From Hemibagrus wyckioides (lineage: Eukaryota; Chordata; Actinopteri; Siluriformes; Bagridae): 64,000 nucleotides of DNA. Position numbers and translations under genes: made by a program. The notes under the pieces are model-generated. The model was not told the DNA's origin. It did not search any database and was given only the letters and a program-made list of their open reading frames with translations. The DNA lies in assembly GCF_019097595.1 (NCBI RefSeq), contig NC_080710.1, positions 27,295,780 to 27,359,779 of the forward strand, read 5' to 3'. The number at the start of each line of letters is the position of its first letter. Positions within the stretch are counted from its first letter, which is position 1. Shown here in pieces: positions 10,224-22,549 of this stretch.

Positions 10224-10469
10224 CAAATACATTTTGTATTCAGACACCTTACTTTCACCTTATTTTCATTACTTTTCATAGTGCCTGGAGCTCACTATTA
10301 AAAACTCTATTACCAATATTTAAATACCATAAAATATTTTGCCAGGTTAGGAAAAATGCTGTAGTTCTTAAAGATATTTTTTGCTGAGTATTTGTTATAG
10401 TCTACTTTACTTTGAATGCCATTTGTGAGATATGTTCTGATTGCTGCCATTTTGTGTAATTTGTTTTTT

Positions 10470-11160
10470 AGCATAATTGCGTACACATTACTCTGCAGAG
10501 AGGTTTCCTCACATCAGCCATTGTGAGACAAAGCACCTGGTCATTTAGAGGAAGGATGCCTTCCATGCCATTCTGTGCCTTAAACCGAGCATAGTCATTC
10601 AGCACACCTGAAAGGGAGGCATCACTCTCACAGACAGGTGAAGTTGTCCTGTAGTTAGTGGTCGCCTTGACGCCCTGCCACTTCATCAATCCATTTACTG
10701 AATTAGCTGGTCACCTATGTCGTGTATTCCTCCAGGTTGGTGATATCACCATCAGATGCAGCCTCCCTGTACAGTCGGTGTGCTCAAAATAGCCGAGGTA
10801 AGGGTGGGGCTCTGTAGGATACGTCTCAGTGATGTTTGTCTAAACAATATCCAACTTGTTCGCCCTTCTCATTGCCAAGTCTACATGCCGATGGAATTTA
10901 GGAAGCACTGATTGCATGGTTGAAATCTCCAGCGATGATAAACAGTCCCCAATTAGGTGAGCATTCCATACTGTACCATTGGGGATGCATAAATCCCTCA
11001 TATCTGTTAAAAATAACATGGAGAAACACGACTGTTGAAACAATATCATAACCTGATGAATGCACTCCTTGGTTGTCCATCCTTCTGAGAAGAGATCTGT
11101 GGAATCTGAGAAGCTGCTTTTCCCAAGATGGATCAATTGGAGATTGTGAAAACAATGATG
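10470..11160 (-). pseudogene. LINE ORF2 fragment: endonuclease end and linker
   Basis: On the minus strand one frame ends FIIAGDFNHA, the GDFN motif of the APE-type endonuclease in non-LTR retrotransposons. A neighbouring frame continues VLPKFHRHVDLAMRRANKLD, which is what usually follows it, so there is a frameshift near 10910. Further downstream a third stretch (10468-10689) reads MKWQGVKATTNYRTTSP then ASLSGVLNDYARFKAQ, resembling the linker before the reverse transcriptase in L2/CR1/Rex1 LINEs. Stops separate the pieces and the polymerase itself is not present downstream. It is a dead fragment, possibly unrelated to the polymerase at 11845-13430. Confidence 0.65.
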
Positions 11161-11439
11161 ATTCTCCAGGACACCTGCAGCAAATCACTAAGTTATCTGG
11201 TGTATCATTATTTTGTGTATTTTAATGTAGATTGTACAATCACTAGTAGATGTAGAAGGATAAAAAAATATTGCTTTCAAACTAATTAGCCAGACTCGTT
11301 GTATGACAAAGGATTATCTGGATCTCTCTGGAAAACTCTGGGACTCTGACAACACAAACTTGGACTAGTTCTGAACCACAAAACTATCAATCTCTTCTGA
11401 TATTATTTATCTCACTCACATGTTTCTTCTTGACAACAG

Positions 11440-11695
11440 GACAATTTTGCTCTTTCTCTCCCCTGAGGCCACTCAGGTGCTTTTCAGCCCCTTGTCATCT
11501 CAGGATTGAACTACTGCAACTCACTCCTGGCAGGTTTTCCCCTGCGTGCCACCAGACCTCTGCAACTGATCCAGAATTCAGCCACACACCTTGTTTTTAA
11601 ACTTTCCAATTTCCCCACATCAGCTCTTTGCTGTGCAATACTGATGCCTGCCAAAAATGGACCCCACCTACCTGAAGGCACTTAGAAAATCTCAT
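11440..11695 (+). pseudogene. L2-like LINE reverse transcriptase, C-terminal fragment
   Basis: The plus strand encodes LNYCNSLLAGFPLRATRPLQ followed by LIQNSATHLVFKLSNF. This is the thumb-region signature of L2-clade LINE reverse transcriptases (usually LDYCNxLLxGLP...LQLIQNAAARLV). The fragment has no start and loses the frame beyond about 11650. Its orientation is opposite to the neighbouring LINE pieces, so it is a separate insertion. Confidence 0.7.
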
Positions 11696-11790
11696 TCCGC
11701 ACCACATGGTGGCTCAGTGGTTAAACACTCAGGCCACTCTGGGTTAGCGGTCTGAAGGACAAGAGTTGAAGCCTCTGAAGCCAGGACTAG
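11695..11790 (+). mobile_element. tRNA-SINE head fragment
   Basis: CACATGGTGGCTCAGTGGTT is a clear A-box-type tRNA head and AAGAGTTGAAGCCTC a weak B-box, spaced as in the other tRNA-SINEs of this window. The remainder is missing. Confidence 0.5.
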
Positions 11791-12089
11791 TAAACTTTCC
11801 TATGTATCTATTTTTTTGCCTCTGTCCCATGCACATTTATTTTTTATTTCAAATTTCAAATTCAAATTTTATTGGTCACATACAAAATCATACACAGTGT
11901 GACATGTAGTGAAATGCTTTTTACAACTGTCTTACATAAAAAAGAAAGAGTAAAAAAGAAAAATTTAAAGTGTGGACATGAAAAATAGGGGATATAGTTA
12001 AGAATATATAGGGAAGAGTAAGGAAAATTAAATGGTAGAAGTCACAAATGAAAATAACTTGAAAGTCAAGTGTCAGATATGCATATGCA

Positions 12090-12203
<114 letters not shown>

Positions 12204-12379
12204 TCAATATAGCATATGTGAAAAATAAAACACATAAATATATATGTGTAGACTCTATAATATATAGAAGATACAGTATATACATATATGTAGATAAAAT
12301 GGTCAACTTTGAAATGGTGTAGCAAATGAATACAGTATGTACAGTGTGCATATGTAAGATAAATATATAAATATATATG

Positions 12380-13430
12380 TAGATGTATATATAATATTGC
12401 CTGTCCTGTTTGGTGCTGTTCCCAAACAGGCTGTGATACTTCCCGTCAGGATGCTCTCAATGGTGCAGGTGTAGAATGTCTTTAGCACCTTTGAGGGCAG
12501 TTTAAAGTCCTTCAGGCGTCTGAGATGATAAAGACGCTGCCCGGCCTTCTTCACCAGGGTGTTAACATGACAGGACCATGTCAGGTCCTGCCTGATGTAA
12601 ACACCTAGTTACCAGAAACTGTCCACTCTCTCCACTGGGGTCCCGTCGATAGTGAGGGGCTGGTAATTCATCTCCTGCTTTGTGCTAAAGTCCACTATCA
12701 GCTCCTTAGTCTTGCTGACATTCAGGAGGAGACTGTTGACCTGGCACCATGTCTCCAGGTTTTTAATCTCCTCTAGGTAGGCCGTCTCATCGTTATTGGA
12801 GATCAGGCCCACCACCACAGTATCATCCGCAAACTTCACGATGTTGGTGGAGCTGGAAGTGGCCACACAGTCAAAGGTGTACAGTGAGTACAGCAGAGGG
12901 CTCAGAACACAACCCTGGGGGGCTCCAGTGCTGAGGGTGAGTGAGAGTGAGACATGGTTGCCCACCTGTACTGCCTGAGGTCTGTCTCGCAGGAAGTTGG
13001 AGATCCATCGACACAGGGATGGGCTAAGGCCCAGGATCTCCAACTTAATGGTGAGTATGGAGGGAATTATGGTGTTAAACGCTGAACTGTAGTTGACAAA
13101 CAGCATTTTGACATAATTCCCCTTCCTGCTGTCCAGATGGCTCAGGGCTGCATGATGGAGGTGTGCGATGGCGTCCTCAGTAGACCGGTTGGGATGGTAC
13201 GTGAACTGTAGCAGGTCCAAGGTGTCAGGTAGGGAAGAAGTGATGAAGTCTCTGATGAGTCTTTCGAAGCACTTCATCACCACTGAGGTCAGAGCCACTG
13301 GGCAGTAGTCGTTCAGGCAGGCGGGCTGGGGTTTCTTGGGGACAGGAACAATGGTGGACCGTTTGAAGCACATCGGGATTGTAGACTGTTCCAGGGAGAG
13401 GTTTATTCCTATCTGAATGTTAATGTTTGA
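12380..13430 (-). pseudogene. LINE reverse transcriptase, one nonsense codon
   Basis: The polymerase would copy the element's RNA into DNA at a nicked target. The minus frame shows, in order, TIVPVPKKPQPACLNDYCPV (motif 1 region), LFVNYSSAFNTI (motif A), STGAPQGCVLSPLLYSLYT (motif B) and KFADDTVVV (motif C). It continues with WCQVNSLLLNVSKTKEL and VKKAGQRLYHLRRLK further on. Motif A has Asn where the catalytic Asp belongs, so the enzyme would be dead even if read through. A TAA follows DSFW at about 12606-12608; the frame is otherwise continuous to about 12390, where it runs into non-coding sequence. The upstream codons to 13430 stay open (NLSLEQSTIP). The plus-strand frame inside it is a shadow. 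Confidence 0.9.
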
Positions 13431-13539
13431 TTAAAAAACTTTTTTATTTAAACCTTATTATGTACAGTACACACACATACAAAACTGATTATTTTTCTTT
13501 CCCTCCTTCCTTCTATCTGTTTATTTCATTCTCTCAGCA

Positions 13540-13925
13540 TGTTTCAGATTCCCCATGGAGGCGTGCTTGTTTCTAATGCAATGACGAAAAGCACACGCTG
13601 TTCTCAGCAGAAATCTGCTGCAACTCGTCATAATTTAGATCCCATTAGCATTATTTAAGAGGGCTGCAGTAATGCGCTAATCCTGCCTCCTCCATGAGTG
13701 CTTTGCTTCTGCCTCAGGGGTCCGAGCAACTCATCTCACCAGTGTGACCAGCCAAATGAGGCCATTACTGTGGCAGCTTGTGTGACTCTTCACAGTATTG
13801 GGACCGGGCCACGAGAAGAGGAGAGCCACAACTGTCCGACTTTGACTAATTTGCTGAAATGAGCCGCTATGTGAATGTAAATGGCATCAGAAGCTTTAAT
13901 AATAAATGAAAAATTATGACGATGA
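13540..13925. other. Balanced-composition block, candidate conserved non-coding element
   Basis: Non-repetitive sequence with even base use, no long open frame, and homeodomain-friendly AT motifs (ATCCCATTAGCATTATTTAA, GACTAATTTGC) beside GC-richer segments such as TATTGGGACCGGGCCACG. It contrasts with the repeat-filled surroundings. Function is inferred from composition only. Confidence 0.3.
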
Positions 13926-14052
13926 TGATGAGTGATATTTACTATAACAGCATTGAAACCGTTACTAGACTTACCACAGGCTGTTAGTTAGCCTGTATGT
14001 TGCTGTATGTTTATAATGAGTATAACAGCAGGATTTTAATTTTGAGATTTCA

Positions 14053-14081
14053 GTAATAATAATAATAATAATAATAATAAG
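14053..14081. repeat. (AAT)n microsatellite
   Basis: Nine to ten AAT units. Simple repeat. Confidence 0.9.
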
Positions 14082-14470
14082 GTAATGGGGCAAATCTGGC
14101 TGTGGTTGCAGGTAAACAAGCTTTATTGAGACACAGGTAAAAAAGATCCGAGATAAGTACAAACCCAAGATCAAGGACACAAACAAGCTACGGTCAGGTG
14201 ATGCTGCGAGAACGTGAAATTGGAACAGGGTCAAACCAAAGAAAGAAAGAGAGAAGGCTGGGTAACATCAGGTGCACAAAGACAATGCTGAGCCTATACT
14301 TTGCAACGAATGAATAAACAAATAATTTTTTAGTGTGTGTGTGTGTGTGGCTTGCTCACAGGTGTATTCAATCAGAAGCAATAAAACAACATTGCATTGT
14401 ATTTGTAACGCCATATTTCTAGGCCTCACTGTTTGCTGGGGAATGGAGTTTGTGCATTGCAGTAATGTGA

Positions 14471-14530
14471 CTATTATTATTAATTATTATTATTATTAAT
14501 TATTAATAATTATTCTTAATAATAATATTG
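14471..14530. repeat. ATT/AAT-rich tract
   Basis: Alternating ATT and AAT runs able to pair with each other. Simple sequence. Confidence 0.75.
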
Positions 14531-14539
14531 TATGTGTGG

Positions 14540-16185
14540 AAAGTGTGGAGGAACTTTTAATAATTAATGTAATATAAAAGCATAATAAAAACAATATAAA
14601 AACATGAATATTATATAAACTTAAAAACTAAATAATACAAAAGTGAATAATATAAAAAGGCTAATAAAAAAGCTAATTTTAAAATTAGCTGTAAGCAGTT
14701 CTTAGGGTTTTTGGTTTGATATGTTCAATCTTTCTTTTTAGATTTCATTCTTATTGATTATGGAATAAGCTAGCACTTGACCTTAGGCATGATTTAGCAC
14801 ATAGTATTTAGACCAAAAGCAACCTAGGCATATGTTTATGGCAATATTGTTTCAGTTTAAAAATATTACCGGTCGATAATTATAACCACATCTATATGTG
14901 CATTAGAAATAATCTCAGAATAAAACTAGGGATATTTGTGATTTGTGTCATCCCTGTGCATCATGTAAACTCTGCAGTGATGTGACAGCACATATGCACG
15001 GTTGTGACCTCTTTATCGTTGATTTGTTTATCCTCAAACTGACAGGCATTGAGAAGACCAGACATATCCTTTCAACCAGCTGTCAAAGTGTTTCTCTGCT
15101 ATCAACATCACATTATAATTTCACCACAGCCGTGTTCAGCAACAGTGCCTCAGCATGAATAGATGAGGAAACATTCAGCCTCTCTAAATATACCTCTTCA
15201 AATGCTACCTCTAATAACCTCCAGTGTTGTCAGAGCGCACCTTCTGTAGATATCCAGTCTTACTTAAATAGATTATTTCCAGACAATAAACTGCAGATAT
15301 TCATTCAGAGCTTCCGTTCATATGCTTGTAGTCTGTGATTGTATTTGACTAGGTTCATCTGGCATTACTTTAGCTGGAATTAAAGAAAACAATAAGAAGA
15401 AAGTGATGTCTTGGTTATCATACATAGTGTACATGATTGTGTAGCGTCATATTTTTGTTTGGAGCTGAGATCAACCGCTTGAAGTCCTATGCTTTACAAC
15501 AAATGCGCAGACTCTCTTCTCCAAAAGAGAAGTGAGCATTTAATCCACTCTACTTAAATTTTCAAAGGTTAAAAGAGACACTGTAGAAACCTTCTGAGAG
15601 AATAATGTGTGCTCGAGATATGGTTGATATATGAACTACTTTTGGCATTGAGGAATGTAATTAATTCAATCTTTGTGGCTGCCACCGCTTGTCAGGTATT
15701 GCTACAGCACTGCTGATGCGGAACACACCTTTATTATTTTGTCATTAGGGACAACTCACAATCAATCACATAAATAGGCTCCACGACCAGGCTGTTCAAC
15801 AGTGTAGAGCTCTCATCCCATGCCCAGGAAAGGAATAATTACTCCCTTCTTTCAGAGGGTGTGGAAGAATGGAGACATGTGGACTGCAAATAGCAGCATC
15901 TGAAAAGAGCGAGCTGTTTCCAAACTGAAATACTGAATGAATCAATCCAAAGGCTATATGGATGTTGTCAGACGTGCAAAATTGTAGCAATTTGCATGGG
16001 CAAAATGTGTTCTGAAACAGTTAAGAAAAGGGGCTAACATTTCGATAGCATTTGTGCTTTTTCTTATTTTATTTTAAAATAAAAAATAACTTCACCCCAT
16101 TACTTTAACCTTTTCCAATTTCTGTGCTTTTGATTTTGAACATTGATTTTGAGATCAAGCTTAATAGTTGCAGTGGGAATTTTGT
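14540..16185. other. Unannotated stretch
   Basis: No gene, RNA or repeat recognised. The part from about 15000 to 15980 is less AT-rich and non-repetitive, and could hold regulatory sequence. Confidence 0.4.
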
Positions 16186-16189
16186 AATA

Positions 16190-17290
16190 CACTGCTCAAA
16201 GAATTTCATCACGGCAACTCATAATCTAAGTCAATAGTGTGTATGGCTCCTATTTGGCTGTATGCACGCCTGACGAAATCTGTGCATGCTTCAGGTGAGA
16301 TAGTGGATGGAGTCCTTGGGGATCTACTCCCAGACCTGGATCTAGACATTGGATTCTCCAATACATAACGTTCTCAGTTGGATTCAGATCTGGACAAGGT
16401 GAGGGCCAGTTAATGGTATCAATGCCTTCATCATTCAGAAACTGCCTACACACTCTTGTCGCATGAGGCCGGGTATTGGCACGCACCAGGAGGAATCCAG
16501 GGCCCTCTGCACTATCGTAAAGACTGACAATGGCTTTGACGATTCCATCCCAGGATCTAACATCAGTAGGAGCAGCGTTGGCTAGCACATGGAGGTTTTG
16601 TGACCCACCAAGGATATTCATCCCAAGACGATCACTAACGCACTGCCAAACCAGTCATGCTGGATGAGGTGGCAGGCAACATAACATTCCCCACGGCATT
16701 TCCAGACTCTTTCACGTCTGCCACATGTGCTCAGTGTGAACCTGCTCTCATCTGTGAAGGTAACTGGGTGCCAGTGGTGGATTTCCAATTCTGGTGTCCT
16801 CTGGCAAATGCAAATCAAGCTGCACAGTGCTGGGGTATGAGTACCAGTCCCAATAGGAGATGTCAGGCCACCATCATGGAGTCTGTTTCTGATAGTTTGG
16901 TCAGTAACATGCACACCAGTAACCTGCTGCAGGTCATTTTATAGGCCTCTGGCAGTGCTCCTCCTGTTCCTTCTTGCATAAAGGAGTAAATACTGGTTCT
17001 GCTGCAGGATTGTTGCCCTTTTACAGCCTTGTCACACTCTTGTGTAATGGCCCATTACCCAGTATCTCTTCCATGTGCTTGAAACTGCGCTGGGAGACAC
17101 ACCAAACCTTGCAATAGGATGTGTGGATGTGCCATCCTGGAGGAGCTGAAATACCTGTGCAACCAAATTGGGTTGTTTGGCTGTTGCCACTACAGTACAC
17201 CTTTCATCTGTACCAAAGCAGGTGAAACCGATTCACGGTCAGTTATGATATGATATCTCTGAAGTTCACTGATGTGGTGATTGAGCAGTG
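16190..17290 (-). mobile_element. Tc1-like transposon, whole length but inactive
   Basis: The element runs from CACTGCTCAA at 16190 to its exact reverse complement TTGAGCAGTG ending at 17290. TA sits on both sides (16188-16189 and 17291-17292), which is the target duplication of Tc1/mariner insertion. The matching part of the terminal repeats is only about 10 bp, suggesting drift. The 1.1-kb length is a little short for the family, as some internal sequence is lost. It carries a broken transposase on the minus strand. Confidence 0.88.
16250..16914 (-). pseudogene. Tc1-like transposase, frameshifted
   Basis: Two minus-strand frames together cover the catalytic domain. The first (16914 down to 16618) has VTDQTIRNRLHDGGL, the end of the DNA-binding region, and FTDESRFTLSTCGRRERVW with the first catalytic Asp. 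The second (16621 down to 16250) has FLLVRANTRPHATRVCRQFL, GIDTINWPSPCPDLNP and TENVMYWR with the catalytic Glu. A frameshift joins them at 16618-16621. In the family the second Asp lies in QDNARPH; here that position is Ala (RANTRPH), so the active site is broken as well. The N-terminal part (16915-17230) is recognisable only as DNA. The plus-strand frame is a shadow. Confidence 0.85.
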
Positions 17291-17299
17291 TATATTTAA

Positions 17300-17845
17300 G
17301 CAATGTGTGATTTGCCGTAGGCAAGAGGCCACTGCCGAGTTTTGTAGGTAATCACAGTCATCATAATCATAAGAACCTCAAAATTTATACTAGAAATAAA
17401 TATTGAGTAAGTGATATTTTGGACACAATGTGGCCAAGTTTATTTTTTGCTTCACTAGAGGAACTAGATCCCTAAGAAGCCACTCACTTTATAGCAAGTA
17501 GGCCATCTCACTAGCTAGCTCACACTGATTCATACATTCCCATTAAAAATCATCATTCAGACTTCCTTTTACTCAACTGACAAGCTTTTTAACCCAGAAA
17601 TAACATTCCTGAAGAGTAGCCTTTATCATGCGTAATGACGATGTCTCTAATATTATTGCTGTAACAGTTTTAAACTACGAAGTGAAATATTTGCGTGCTT
17701 TCTTTGAACATTGCTCAAATTAGTGGAGCTAACTGTAATATAATGCTAATTATTGAATAAAACTTAAAGTTACGTTAGAGAATTTAGAGATACGGTGAAG
17801 TGTTTTATGATTTTACATGCTGCAGTGTGCCAGAAATAGAAATAT
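17300..17845. other. Unannotated stretch
   Basis: AT-rich, nothing recognised. Confidence 0.4.
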
Positions 17846-17849
17846 CATT

Positions 17850-18480
17850 TACACTCACTGTCCACTTTATTAGGAACTACCTCAAGGAAATAATTAAGAT
17901 AATGCATCCAACTATCTTAATCACCAATCTTGTGTGTGAACAGCAGAAGGTCAAGAGCACAGAACAAACATCCGAATGGGGAAAACGTGATCTTTGTGAC
18001 CTTGATCATGACTTGTACAAGACTGGTTTGGGAATTTAAGAAACTGCCAATCTCTTGGGATCTTCACAAGCAAAAGTCTCTAGAGTTTATACAGAATTGC
18101 TGCTGCAAAAAACAACACATTGAGTGAGTGGCAGTTCTGGTGGTGGAAAAGTCTTGTTGCTAAGAGAAGTCAAAGGAAAATTACATAGGGTATGGTAACA
18201 CAAACATTCGTTAAAACCGTGGTGAGCAGAAAAGCATCTCAGCATGCACAAAACATCAACCTTAAGGTGGATGGGCTACTACAGCAGAATAATACACTGG
18301 ACTCCACTCTTGACAGCTAAGAACAAGAATATGGGACTATCATGGGTACTGGGCTCTATCGAAGAAGACCTGGTCTGTTCTAGCCTTCACTTTTTGGTCA
18401 GTTTAAGTGAGTGTCCATGTCAGCCTCAGATTCTTGTACTTGGCTGACAGGACTGGAACCCGATGTGGCCGATTATCTAT
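17850..18480 (+). mobile_element. Tc1-like 5' half with inverted end
   Basis: The copy starts with the terminal motif CACTCACTGTCCACTTTATT and TAGGAACTAC. It runs plus through AAACATCCGAATGGGGAAAA, CAAAAGTCTCTAGAGTTTAT, CCGTGGTGAGCAGAAAAGCA and TCAACCTTAAGGTGGATGGG to GACAGCTAAGAACAAGAATA. From about 18420 it is minus oriented, repeating the last block backwards (GATTCTTGTACTTGGCTGAC, AGGACTGGAACCCGATGTGG). The two ends can pair. No open transposase remains. It is the same family as 5650-6370, 7256-8190 and 30155-30590. Confidence 0.75.
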
Positions 18481-21400
18481 TAGCATGATCTATTATCACA
18501 GAATAGCAAGCAAGAAGAAAACATTGGAAACAAGGCATACATGTATTGATGTATGCCATAAAGCCTCAAAAAAGCAGAATCCACTCAGACAAGCTAATCA
18601 AGCACAGAACAGGTGCACACAATAGGTAACCGACAAATGGCAGGTTAGGTAGAAGACAAGTCTATAATCATAATAAAAATATAAAAAGTAAAATCTAAAC
18701 AAAAGCATATATGGAAAAAGCACCAGCAACCCAAGATGGGGAATCCCTGCTTATGATGCATTAATCCAATAAGAGCAAAACAGTGCAGTTTGGGGTTATA
18801 CAGTACAGTACAATGTTTGTGTGAAAGATAAATGTTAGAATTCTTCAATTTTAACATCTCACCATTCTCGGAGTCAGCATTCCATTCCAGCTTCAGAGTA
18901 TCTGGTGTCACATCAAAGTGCACCAGCACTACATTAATGGTACAACAGAAAATGCACTAGATCTTTATATCCCAGAGGAATGTGAAAGAAGACTGTCTAG
19001 TGCCATCATAGGTATCCTTTAATGGTGCAGACATAAAGAAATGTCTCTTAGATTGAGTGGAGACGGTTTTATAAAAGTAGGGACAAGCTGAATGCTTGTA
19101 ATATGAAATCAAAATGCAAAAGTCCCCACATTTCTTGGAACATTCAGTCTCTGAGGACTGTGAAATACAGATAAACCAAGTACCTTCAAAGTTCCATTGG
19201 TACATACTGTACCGTTTGCATGCGATTTGCCATGTTCCTCAAAGTCTTCAATTGTTTTTTTTTTTTAATCTCTCCATCAGTTTTATTAATATTTAAAATG
19301 TCAGACAAATGAGATTGAGAGAACATTGTTATTCATACTGCCCCGACAGCGACTGCCAAGAAAAGTCACTGATAATGCATAATGTCTATGTGCACAACAC
19401 AGCGAGAGCCTTTTGTGTCGAGTTAATGAAGAGTAAAGCTCAGTGGAGTCCAAGTTGTCCTGAAGATTCTGATATAATTGGGAAATGGTGGTGCCCTTGT
19501 GCTGACCCTCAGAGATGAGTCATCTGTGCAGATCATAATACATGCAAAGGAGGTGCCATGATGGTACACCCACAGATAAACACAGCTTGGCTGATGCCAG
19601 AGCCGCAGGTGGTGTGTTTCTTCTCAGCCGTCAGCCAAGTGTTATTCTCATGGCGAGAACAGAGAGTTAGTGAAGGATGACATCCAAACACCATCAGCCA
19701 TCAAGAGGTTCTAAGGCATGCTGGATGTGTGAGACACACAAGTGTCGGCTTGGATTGAGACAGAGCTGCGCAAATGGGGGTAAATATAAATTTCCCAAAT
19801 TACATGTGTCTTATTACTGTCTTTTAATTGACGCAATTTAAACAAGACGACAAATCATTGGGGGATACTAGGCTGAGTTTAATAAAATATATAATGTAAT
19901 GAAATAATGTTTTGCTTCACAGTGTTAGTAGAACATTGTTTACACAACTTTTGCAATTAGACAAAATGCAAAATGCAATATAAGAAAATTTCTGTGGTTG
20001 TGTTTCTACAATTAAGATTGCTACATTGAATGCGCTTATAGAAGCAAACTTTCCCAGAATAGTAAATTGGGAAATAAGGTTTAAAAAATTATATAGGTAT
20101 TCCAGATTTTGGTATATAGATGACTTAATTGAGATTTGTACATACTACATACACTCACAGACAAGGACATTGGACGAACGTTCTTCAATTTCATACCAAA
20201 AAGTCATAAATATTGGAACACACACTATACTTAGCCTCAGCCCCAACCTTAACCTTCTTTTCATGCAAGTTGAATTGTACAAATTGTTAAAAACTATGTA
20301 AGTGTGAGGCCCGTGTTGACAAAAATAACGCACATTCCCACACATACCAATGTGTCCGTATCAATAATTCCATTTCTTCTCTGTTTAGACTTGAGTCCTG
20401 CATAAATCTCCACGTCGATTGTTTGCACAGCACATTTCACTCAGCGAGGCAGGCAATACATTTTCTCCGGACATCCTGTAAAACCTCCAGAAGCAAATCC
20501 AAGGCATCACAAGGCTATAACGGGACGGACTGTAAAGAGGAAGCTTTAAAATTCTCTTGTGCCATGTTCTGACCTCAGTATGGCTTGCGTGTATGGAATG
20601 GACAAGTATCAGTGTGAATCAGTTGCATGCTGAGGCCTGTCGTCAGAGAGAATAAATCACAAGTGCTTCCCCATGCTGTTTGCCAAGAGGTCTAGAGTCT
20701 AGAGGCAGGTAGAGAGCAGTCCACGTCCTTTCACATCCTCCTTTAAAATAACCTGCCATTTCTTCCTGCACAATAAATAAGTAAATAATGGATTGTTTTC
20801 TATTTTTCCCTCTGAACTTATGTTTTTTTTTTTTTTAAATAAAAAAATAAAAAAATAATAAAAAGAGGGGAAATAGTTATGATCGTGCATGAATAGGCAC
20901 AGCTTGTAACTGGCAGGCATAAGAGGTGTGGTACTGCAAAAAAAAGGCAAATCTGTCATCCCTCTGCTTTGAATTCCCTTCAAGGAAAATGTCATGCTGA
21001 GCGTCTGGGAAGACGGCAAAAGCTGTCGCTATCTCTTTGCATGACGGTGACCTGTCACAGAGTCCGCTTTGTCTGATTCATTGCTCTGACACATTTAATT
21101 TCTAATGTATAATCTGACAAACATGTGCATGACCTTACACTCTTGCTCACTCTCAAGCTCATATGCACACAAAAAAGCCAAGAGCTTGGCAGAGTGCTGA
21201 TTTCCAGGCGTTCTGTATTGTGTGTGAGGAATTTACAATAATTATTGAATTTTTATACCTGGAGCTTTCTTAATTTGGCTGCATTTCCTATGAAGCCTGT
21301 ATTCATAAATTATTATAGCTATAGCTGTAATTCTTTTTTTTTTTAGTTCCCTTGATACCTTAATGAGCATTTGGAAGTAAATAATACTGTTAGAGGAAGG

Positions 21401-21535
21401 TCATCGATGCCAGGGTGGTGAGGGGGGTAGGAGTTTTGTAGATGGAGGGGGGGATGTTCTCTGTGCATCCAACTATCTGAGATTTTTTAAGCTTATATTA
21501 TACTATGAAGATCAGATAATGTTTGTTGGCTGTGT
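18480..21535. other. Mostly unique stretch
   Basis: No confident gene or repeat in about 3 kb, apart from a short poly-T/A-rich tract near 20822-20860. Blocks at 19310-19800, 20390-20760 and 20960-21240 have balanced composition and could be regulatory. The small open frames look like chance. Confidence 0.4.
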
Positions 21536-21724
21536 AGTATACAATGGAAGTGAGTACACCCCGGATTCAAACTTTTATTACTGAGATTAAAAGCTTTAAT
21601 TTTTGTCCAGAATTCAAAAATCTCAAAAATGATACTCATACTCATACGCTGCTCAAAAGCTCCTGTTTACACAATAGCATTTGACTATATAGTGTACATT
21701 TATTGAAAAGAAATGATTACATCT

Positions 21725-21985
21725 ATCCCACTCTCCGGTGTCACTCAGATGAGGATGGGTTCCCTTTTCAGTCTGGTTCCTCTCAAGACATCTTTTTCAT
21801 ATGGTCTTAGGGAGCTTCCCTTGCCACCATTGGCTCTGGCTTGCTTATTAGGGATACATATAAATAAAAATTTTTAACTTTATCATTTTGATTCTGAATT
21901 TTTATGTTCCTGTATAGCTGCTACGTGACAAGGTCTATTGCTAAAAGTGCTAAACAAATACAATTGAAATGAAATGAATTGTATG
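21725..21985 (+). mobile_element. L2-type LINE/SINE 3' tail, copy 2
   Basis: The strand carries TCACTCAGATGAGGATGGGT, TCTGGTTCCTCTCAAGACAT, then TTGCTAAAAGTGCTAAACAA and a TGAAATGAAATGAATT tail. It matches copies 1 and 4 block by block and lies inside the Tc1-like relic. Confidence 0.75.
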
Positions 21986-22549
21986 TCCACCCTTTGGTTT
22001 TGAAGACAGACTCAATCCTCCTCAGCATGTTGAACAAATTTCTGAGAGAAGTTCTGTCGTTCCTCATTTTTCAGCGGCTATTTGCTGGAGGGGTTGTGTT
22101 GCTCTACCTTTCTCTTTCAAAATACCCCAAAAGATGTTCTACTTGATTCAAGACAGGCGACATACTTGGCCAGATTGTAGTTTTCACCTTTTCATCTTTC
22201 TTTTTTTAGAAACTCTTTCATGATTTTGGCAGTCATGTGCCTTGATTCATTATCGTGCCAGAATACTTCTCTTCTGCCAAATACTGGGAGTCGTGTTGTC
22301 AGCCAGTATTTTGGTATATCCACAGGCATTCCTGGAGCCATCTATAAATATCATCTCTCAACACCATTTGAACTCCACATATGCAGCCCCACATCATCAC
22401 ACTCCCACCACTGTGCTTCACTGTCAGGACTATGCATTTACTGTAGTGGTCCTGGTCAGGTTAACGCCAAACATGCTGCACTCCATCTGAAACGAACAAT
22501 TTGATCTTGGTCAATATACAATAGGTGTTTTTTAAGCAAACTTTAATCT

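Noticed and set aside
9625..10387. Three long overlapping plus-strand frames of 170-218 codons
   Set aside because: They are products of a stop-free 19-bp tandem repeat and show the same peptide pattern in three phases.
12796..12978. Plus-strand frame inside the LINE polymerase
   Set aside because: Shadow of the minus-strand reverse transcriptase.
14090..14300. Possible LTR or other repeat similar to 43460-43640
   Set aside because: Both share a loose pattern (TTTATTGAGACACAGG, CAAGATCAAGG) but I could not establish common order or ends.
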